Positions 52,301 through 61,300 of a stretch of DNA of 64,000 nt are shown piece by piece. Position numbers and translations under genes: made by a program. Source of the stretch: Euglena gracilis (lineage: Eukaryota > Euglenida > Euglenophyceae > Euglenales). The stretch lies in contig CP154956.1 in assembly GCA_039621445.1 (NCBI GenBank), positions 43,548,437 to 43,612,436 of the forward strand. Direction: 5' to 3'. The notes under the pieces were generated by a model. The model made no database searches. It saw only the letters and a list, made by a program, of their open reading frames with translations, and was not told the origin of the DNA. Numbering within the stretch: the first letter of the stretch is position 1; every line of letters starts with the position of its first letter.

Positions 52301-55300
52301 CCGATCTCATGGGGTGCCAGACACTGAATCAACATTATTTCCAATGTAAAAAGTCGAAAACTGCACAAGGGGGCCAAACCGGACGATTTTTTCGTAGCAC
52401 GAAAAATCACGAAAAATCACGAAAAATCACGAAAAATCACGAATGAGAATTTGGGGTCCCCAGCACGAAACAGAGGGAATCCCTGGTTTGGGTCAAAGCA
52501 AGCTGTTTCCAACCGTGTCCATTTTGACTGCTGCTGGCTTCCCCATCGCAAGGATCCCGTTTGGGAGGCAGGGGATTTTCTGGTGGCCCTGTCCCTTGGC
52601 CTCCATCTTGCCAGGGGTCCTGGTAAAAGCCTCTCCGGTGAATTTTCCCTGCCAGCCTTGTGCTTTGAAGCGCCTCCCTGTCCGGACAGCGAAACCCTGG
52701 CCTCCCTCCCGACCCCGGTGGAGAAGTGGTCCCCCCTGAAGGGCTCAGGACCCGCCTGGCCGCGCTTCCCGGGCTGGCAGCTGGTGTCGGCCCCCAGCCC
52801 CGGGGAGGGGGCGGCCGCGGCGGCTGGGGCAGCGTCGGCGACCGTGAGAGCCCCCCCCCCCCCCCGGCCTCGGGGTGGTCCCTCCCTTTCCCCCTCCCGG
52901 CCTCTCACGGCGGCCGTGCCGGCAGGTAGCGCTGCGCAGAAGAGCTCCTCTGCGCCAGCGCCGCGGCTGTCCATCTCCCAGGGCTGAGTGGCCGGAGACA
53001 CAGATGGCAAGGTCTTTGGGGAGTGGATGCATCCAAGTTACCCCACCTCCATCCTGAAGCTAATTGGGGTTTCATTTTTTCCTGTCTCCCCCAAATCATT
53101 TGTCACTTGTCGGTTTGCCAGTATTCAACACTTGTCTGTCCTTCTTGTTTGGTCTGTGCATTTTTCTGAGGGTTGAATGTATTTCTTTTGTGTGTGCCAA
53201 AGTTGCCATCTTATCACCTCCCCTCCAGCCCTCTCCATTTAATATACCCCCCAAATAAGACCCCCCAAAATAAGACCGCCCCTGGGTTGATGGTGCGAAG
53301 TACCGGGATTTTTTGGGGGGCTTGGTTGGTCAAGAAAAAATCAAAAATAGTCCCCCCTCAAATAAGACCCCCCTTGGAGGTTTCCAGCAACAGACCCAAA
53401 AAGAACACCCGAATCATAGTTTTGGGGGTTTACTGTCTGCTTCGCTCGCTCCTGCCACCAGCTACAGTTCCTCATCAGCAGCCAGGGCAGGTTCCAGCAG
53501 GTTGGCAGGTTGGGAGTGCAGAGATACCATCCTTTTTTTTTTGAGGAGTATTCTCTTTTCTGTCTTTTTTTGTTTTTTTTCCCCACTCCCTTTACAAACC
53601 AGCTGAAACGGTTTCCCAATTGCCACCTGTATTCAAATGAGGCAACCTTTCCAAATCATCACACACACACACATACACACAACCACATTTTCAACATTTT
53701 TTCCCATCTGGCTGTCGGCATGTTGACGTGGAACCAAGCCGCTAGTTTTCAGACCTTCTCTGATGACTGCCCTGCCGCCATCAAAGGAGAAAGTGATGCT
53801 GACCAACCAAAGCCGCGCTGTGCTGACAAACCTGCTGAATAGCGACCTGCAACGAGGCTTTGATTATGTAGGGGAGGGATTGGATTGGGCGGTGACCCCC
53901 CCAAAATCCAGTCCCCACATATTCCTTTTTTTTGGGTGTGAACTCAATATCTCGCATCTTTCTGTGTAATCTTTGTATCTTCATCCTGGCAGATGGCATC
54001 GCTGAAAGGTGGTGCTGGTGGCAGAGTTGGGATTCAGTCCTTTTTGTCCATTTTGTAACTGCACAGGCGGCAATGATTTGGCGCAACCCAGCTGCTCCTA
54101 AAGCAAAGCATCCTTCCGTCCCAGTGTGGTGTACGTGCTGTGTGCCTTACTGATACAAGGGACCGCGGACAGTCCGCAGCTGGAGACGTGTGAGACGGAT
54201 ACGCAGAAGACACAGGAGTGGGAGGAAGGTGCGGGATGCTTGTTGGGGTTTTCACCCACACAAAGCAGCTCGATGCCTCCTCCTTCAATGCCAATAATGT
54301 TATCCATTTCATTTGTCAGTTAGAGGTTCTTCGTAGTTTTGTTATGCATATTTGTGTAAGTGTGTGTGTGTGTGTGTGTGTGTGTGCATGGCCTGTGTGC
54401 TTTTGTAGTGTGTGTGTGTGTGTGTGTGTGTTTATGCCTTTGTGCATCCCAGGCCACTCTCCACCATCACATCCCAGGGATGGCCCGTGCCCGACTGGGC
54501 AGCGGCGAGGATGCTCGTACCACCAACTACGAGCGCGACGTGGAGGTGATGGAGCATGTGTTGAGCATGCACGCCCAACACGTCCAGAACTTGCAGTTCT
54601 ATTTGAATAGCCCCCAGGTTGGTCTATCTCAGTGCACTGTGGTGCATGATGGAACTCAATTGCATTCCCTGTGCCGGCTGAATAGATTGTTGTTCTCAGG
54701 TGGAAAACCAAAGTTGGCCCATACTCATCAAGAATGTGCCGACGTTTCATGACATCGAAAAGGGTTTCTATGGTTTTGTCCATCTTTGTTTTTCTTTCCC
54801 ATCTTTTCTTTGCTATTTCTTTGTTCTTTCCTTTTGTCAGAAGAACCCTAGGTTCACAAGGAAGTTGCATGCCGCAGTCAGACTGTGATGGTCTTCTTGT
54901 GGCATAACGCACTTCTGCACCCATTTGTCGACACAGAAACCCAGTAAATTAAAAAATAAACAGCAATTTTTTTTTGCTGTTTATGCAAAAAGGGCAACTT
55001 TGTACATTTCTGTAACTTTATTCTGTTCACAGCCAGTCTTTTTCTGTGCAGCAAATGGCTTGGAGGTATTGTTAGATCCTTCATCTGCCTTCCCTTTGGC
55101 GCTCTCCCCCAGCAAACACAGTTCACGCCCGTCCACCTGATGAAGATCCAGGGGGCCATCTTCCTACTGGCCAACGCGTGCTGGGGCAAGGAGCGGCTGC
55201 CGGACATGGGCGGCTACTTCCCAGTAGCAGTCTCCGCGCTGATGCACTCACTGGCCGTGTGCGACCCGGGCGTGACATACGAGGTGCTGCTGACAAGCAA

Positions 55301-58295
55301 GAAGCTGATCAAGACATTCAGCAGCCGGCTGCACCTGGAGTGGGACGGTCTGCTGCAGATTTTGCACACAGGGGGCCCCCGATATGGGTTGGCAGACCAA
55401 ACCTCCTGAGACATAAAAGGAGACAGAAAAGACATAAAAGACATAAAAAAACATAAAAGACAGACAAGGCCCGTGAGTGTTTGCGGTCGGTTGGTCGTTT
55501 GTCCGGTAGGTTGTGCATCCACGCGCATCTGAGTGTATGCGTGTGTATGTGTGCTTGTGTATGTGTGCGTATGTGTGTGATGCATGCAATATTTCATCGC
55601 ACACATCACACACATACACAAGCACACATACACACACATACCCTCAGATGCGCATGGATGCACAACCTACCGGACAAACGACCAACCGACCGCAAACACT
55701 CACGGGCTTTGTCTGTCTTTTATGTTTTTTTTATATGTCTTTTATGTCTTTTATGTCTCAGGAGGTTTGCCCACATGCTCCTCTGAATGACCACAGCCAG
55801 TTCATCTCATTGACGCTGATTTCCTTACACAACATCAACAAATCTCATGCCCAACAGCAGGGCCACATTCGGCAGTTCCCCTGCCGCCGGGTGGCCTACG
55901 TCCAGTACCGGCACTTCAGCATCCACTTCCACATCCCCAACAAGCAGCGCAAGGAGGCCATCGAGGGGGTGAAGCAGCAGGTGCGGGAGATCGCGGAGCT
56001 GGTCTATGGCTACTACGTCGCCGGCCAGTTCCTCGGCGACGAGGACGACGCCGACGCCACGTTCGACACGCTGAAGTCCCTGCTGTCGCCCAAGGTACTC
56101 GGGGACCTGCTGTGCAAGCGCTTTGAGCGCATCCACCCGGCGGACAGCGGCTGGCTGGACCAGCTGGCGGGGCTCATGCAGCGCTATTTCGCGGGCTACG
56201 GGTAACTCCTCTCCCCGCCCATGGAGTTGCTTGTTGCATGGAGCTGTTCTGCCACCCTTGGTGCTGTTGGTGCCCTCCTGTATCCTGTCCGCCCCTGGCA
56301 CTCCTTTTCCCAGGAACCGTTCCGACAAGGTCCAGGCAGTGCGCAAGGCGTCGCTTCAGCTGCTGTACAACTTGCTGGTCAACCGCTTCCCCTATTTTGC
56401 GTCCAAGCCGGGCCGACGTCCCCGGCACAGGCGCGTTGGCGGGCCATCAACTCTGGAACGAGGCCTGGACTCTGGGACCTCTGGGCCGTCTTGGTCCTCT
56501 GGGACACTGGTGCGGCGTCAAATCTTTGCCCTGTGTCTTCATGGCAGTTGTCTCGAAGTGCACACAATCACATGGTGACAGATGCCAAATTTTTACAGTA
56601 CTGCTCTGGACCTGCTTGCTGCCGAGCGAAATTCTTGATGCTGGCCTGCTCCCCTTCCTGCGGACAATGTACCAGGAGCCCGATATGCCCACCGTGGAAT
56701 GGACGTGTTGTGCCGGGGACCCGCTTCACCCATCGCAGGGCCAGTAACGTTGAGCAAGTACCAGCCCTGAGGTTGATGGAATTTCAGAAGTTTTTTTTTC
56801 GGCATTTTTCTTTTTTAGGGAAAGATGCTTTCGTCCCACCTTGTTCCTGGCCGCGCCCCAGTGTACTCTTCTCCTCTTCCTGATACAGAACAGTGTTGGG
56901 CATTTTAATGTGTGGATGAACCTGGTCCCAATGCCATCCTACTGACTGCCGCAGCACAGCTGTACCTGAGCCCGGAGATGTTCCAGCGGGTGATCGAGAA
57001 CCTGCACGCCGTCATCCTCATCCCGAAGCTGGGGGAGACGACGTATCGGTCCCTCGTTGGGCAGCTGATCAAATTGTTTCAGGTCGCGAATGTGTATCTT
57101 CTTGTTTGTATCCATTTGCATCCAGGAGTCCTCCTGTGCTGCGCATGCGTGAATGTGTATTACGTGTGTGTGTGTGTGCGTGCGTGCGTGTGGGCATGCG
57201 TGTGGGTGGGTGTGGGTGTGCGCGCCTGATTATTCATGTGCGCATTGTAGTGTGCATTTTTGCACATGCATGTGTGTGTGAAGGCGTGTTTGTGTGAGTT
57301 GTGTCTCTACGTGCGTGCACGTTTGTGTTGGACAAGTGCACGAGTGTACGCCTGGATGCGTATGGATGCAGACACGTCTAAAAGAGCTTTAACATGTGTG
57401 CAGTGGCAGCTCTTCACTATCCCCTGCCTGTTCTGCCCTCAGGGTTGCCTGCTGAACTACCCTGCCCAGCCCGCCATCGTGGTTTTCCGCGAGCTCATCC
57501 AGCTGACTGGCCACCAATCTCAGAGCCAGGGTTGAACAAGAGAACTCGGAGAGTAGCGCAGGAGGGGTCATCCAACCGCTCTGGAGGAGGGAGACCATGG
57601 AGACCCCCTCCTTTAAGGAGGTTCTAGAAGGGCATCCTGGGGGCTGTCATGGGTTGGTGGTGGAGGGGGATTGAATTTGGGCCGGATGGTGCGTCATAGA
57701 CAAGAACGTTAATTGAAAAATAAAACCACTCCACCCGGGGTCTCTTGGTGAGCCCCCCGGCTGAATTGGGAGGTCTTGACCAGCCCGCCCTTTGGCCCAA
57801 GTGGGTGAAACCTCCCCCCTCCTGTCAACTAACGGACGGCATTGACCCGGCGGCAGCGCCGGAGAATGTGTGTTCCACTTGCCAGGACGTCTCAACGTGT
57901 GAAAATTTCGCGGGCCGTCCCCCGGGTGGCATTCAGCCCTGTGGCCAACGCCCGCCTCGCAGTGTACACCGCCCTGTCCCAGCTGCAGGCCGACGCCGAC
58001 TACCACATTGTGTTCGGCACCGTGCTGTCCAGGCACCGATGCGATGCCTGGATCATTGACTAATTTAACACCAGCGTGACCCCCCCCCAACGGGGAGGTG
58101 GGGTGGGGTGGGGCTGTGGACTGAGCCTTCTTGGCCCCAGCCCACCCCGCCCCCCCACTCCCGAGGGGGTAGGGTGCGCCATGGGTCAGTTTGGCCCGGC
58201 CGAAAGCCAGGCTGGAAAATTTTCCGGCCATTTTTTTGTGGATTTTGGGTGGGTGTTGGATTGATTCTCCCGTGCGTGTGTGTGTGTGTGTGTGT

Positions 58296-58393
<98 letters not shown>

Positions 58394-61300
58394 GGTGGGT
58401 GGGTGGGTGGGGTTTCAAAAAAAGTGAGTGGGTGGGGTTGGGCCAAGGGAAAAAGTGACTCTGGGAGGGGGGGGGGGCACTAAGTGAACCTATGGAGTGG
58501 GTGTGACGGGGCGTAACTGGACATGACTGCCTCGGGGATTCTGGATGGCCCATGGGTGCTCGGCGCCGTCCCCCTACGTGCGGGCGTGCCAGTGTGCGGA
58601 GCGCGAGCTGGAGCGCGACGCGCCAGAGGGCCCCTCAGCGGAGGGCAGCCCTGCCCGGCTGGAGGAGCACTGCCCCCTGAAGCCAGAGGTGGGCGCGGCG
58701 GAGGACGAGGAGGCCCCCCCGCACCGCCCGCCCCCGGACCGGGACCCGCGGGTGTGCAGCCTCCCGGTGGCGGAGCTGGTGGAGAAGCTGCTGGGCAAGC
58801 CCCCGCCTGCTGGTCCGACATTCGAGAGAACCTCCCAGGAACCACCCTCCAGGAACGATCCAGTGCTGTGTTTCGCAACAAGTTATCCCCCAAAAGACAC
58901 AACATGCGCTGAGGACTTGCTGTTTTGACAGTCTTTAGCTGTGATAGCTGTGATGGGTTTCCAATGAGATGGTGGCTGCAAGGTGCCAAAATTGATGTCA
59001 TTCGAGTGGATTTGATTCCCCTTCTTGTATTAGAATTGTCTGTACAATGCCTCCCTTGGAATCTACCGTGCTGTCTTGCACTTGTAAAATGAGCAGCCTC
59101 TATAGGCTACACCCACGAGCCAGATGCCCTGCGAACTTGCTGCAATCCGTACCTGTGGCGGGAGCTTGAGGGTGAGTCGGTTGGAGACGGAGGACGACCC
59201 ATTGCTGTTCCGAACCATCCTGGCCATTCTCCTTCTGCCGCAGCCCCCTGACGCCACAGCGTCCGTCGTTCACCCAAGACCCCACACGAGACGCCTTGCA
59301 CCGGAGCAAGCAACGAAGCAACACAGGATGCCTGGCATGCGAAAACGGCCTGCAAAAACAAATCCCCACTGCAGGGATGGGCGGGAATCGTGGGTGTGCG
59401 GGAGGTCCGACCACCCTCCTGGGTGGGGGGTTGACCCCCGCCCGGAGGAAGGCTGCTGGGGCGGCGCCGCCACTACCTCTCTTCCCACTACCTGTTGGCG
59501 GCCGTGCCCATCAGCGTGCTGTGCCTCGGGCTGCACCACGCGATGGGCAGCCGCGAGGACTTCTTCTTCCTGCTGCAGTCCCCCTGCCAAGCGGAGGGGC
59601 TCGAGCCACTGCGGCCCCACCTCGGGGAGTTCTACAAGATGCCAGGGTTGCAGCTCCTGATGTTCCTGCTGCGCCAGCCAGGGGTCCGGCAGCCTGGATG
59701 GGACGTAACGTTCAGGACAGTTTGCTCCATATGCATATGGTAGTTTTGCGAGAATACACCGCCACCCATTAATCAATTATTGATCACCATCATCAGCAAG
59801 CATCGCCTTTATCACATAATTGCAAGCATTAATGATTCTGGGTTTTCATTTTGCTCTGGCAATGAAACAGGTCGTGTCTCGGATTGAGCGGGCACAGGCG
59901 CAGACTATTTTTGTACAAGAGCCCCAGCACTGCCTTCACCAGGCGATGGGTCAACCTGCGTGGGGGAGGGTCTCTTTGGGGGCGTCGGCCGCCTCCTGCA
60001 GGCAGCTCATCGGGTACCGCCAGGAGATGACGGAGCAGGACATCGCGGCCATCATGAGCATGCTGAAGCGCCTCCTCACACTGTGCGCCGCGGGTAGCTT
60101 CCAGGACTCCCTCGAGACGGCCATCTCCTTCTTTGACCTCATGAGCCTCGCCCAGCTGGAGTTCCAGTCGGGGCCTGGCGGTGGTGGGGCCAAGTGTTGG
60201 CCGTGGGCCAAGGTGGGTGAGGACGGGCACGCAGTACTTCCGGCACCGTTTCTCGGCCATGAAGTGGGGAGGTGGAACAGGAAGCACTTTCTGTCCTGAA
60301 AAAGCGTTCCCTCCGCTCGAATTTTGGGTGAGCCTCCTTTTGTGTGAGCCTTGGCGCTGAGCCTCAGCACTTCACTTGTATTGGGGAAGCCTTCCAATGG
60401 GCCGTCAAAAATCAGGGGGTGGCTCCAAACGGAGGGGGGAGTGGCAGGCGTGCCCCGGCGTGACCCGTGACCTGTACACGGGCGTGGTGGGGAATCACAC
60501 TTGCAGACGGCCTGGCCCCGGGGGCGCTACCACCTCGGCCCGCAGGACATCATGGACTTCGTGATGGCCCCCCATGGGCTGGACGCCTTCACCCGCCTGG
60601 AGGAGCGGGGGCAGGTCAGCCTGCTGGAGACGCTGTGGCTCATGGTGCACTACTCCCCATACCTCGCAGATGGCGTGGAGGAGGGCCAAGCTTCTTCTTA
60701 ATTCAGAAAGACCCGGACGCCCCAGGGGGATCCAGGGTTCGATATAAGGAGCGCGTACGGGGTTTAGGTGGAGGGTGTCCCCCCCCCCCCCTCCTGGACT
60801 GGAGGGGGTCCAGACCCCCCCCCCCCGCCTGCCAAGAGGATTCCGGACCGACCGGGGGGGGTAGCCAGGCGCAAAGAGTGAGGCAAAATTTTTGACCCCT
60901 GAAAGCGGCCAAAAGTTCTATTTTGGGCGCTTTTTGGACAAACATTTTGGCTCGAAGCGCCGGAAACAAAACTTGACCTTTTGGGGAGTCCCAGGTAAAT
61001 CGGTCACCCAGTCCGCGCCACTGTTTAGGTGTTGGAGTGCCCCCCCCCCCCCTGCTGGACCGGGGGGTCCGACCCTCTACCTGCCCTTACATCGAAGCCT
61101 GGGGGGTCTGGGGCCGGACCACCAGAGGAGTCCCGGGGAAATGCCTTCAGACGGTTCGATTTTGGGGTCCCGTGGGGACTTAAAAAGAAGCACGAGGAGG
61201 ACCCGACTCTGCAGGCAATGGCCCGCTGGACCGAGTCCAACCCCCGCTGGCGGGTGGTGGAAAAGGTGTGTGTGTATGTGTGTGTGTGTGTGAATGAAGG

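Larger units (their letters stand above)
49942..52484 (+). mobile_element. hAT element in tuberin-like intron 12, with inverted middle
   Basis: Ends CAGGATTCCCTC.GTTTCGTGC and, inverted, AGGGATTCCCTC.GTTTCGTGC, flanked by an 8-bp duplication GGTTTGGG (49934-49941, 52485-52492). Subterminal CACGAAAAAT arrays lie at 49965-50045 and 52396-52446. Transposase parts occur in the order N-terminus (+), core (-), C-terminus (+). Confidence 0.88.

Noticed and set aside
54843-54888. Possible exon reading KNPRFTRKLHAAVRL after a TTTTGTCAG acceptor
   Set aside because: It ends in a stop, and its phase does not fit exon 19 or exon 20, which join directly in phase.
58180-58553. Frames of poly-Thr/His or poly-Val/Cys
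   Set aside because: Artefacts of (GT)n.
58545-58592. Reading MAHGCSAPSPYVRACQ directly before exon 27
   Set aside because: SPY resembles a tuberin motif, but no AG acceptor exists upstream within the open frame, so the exon more likely starts at 58593.
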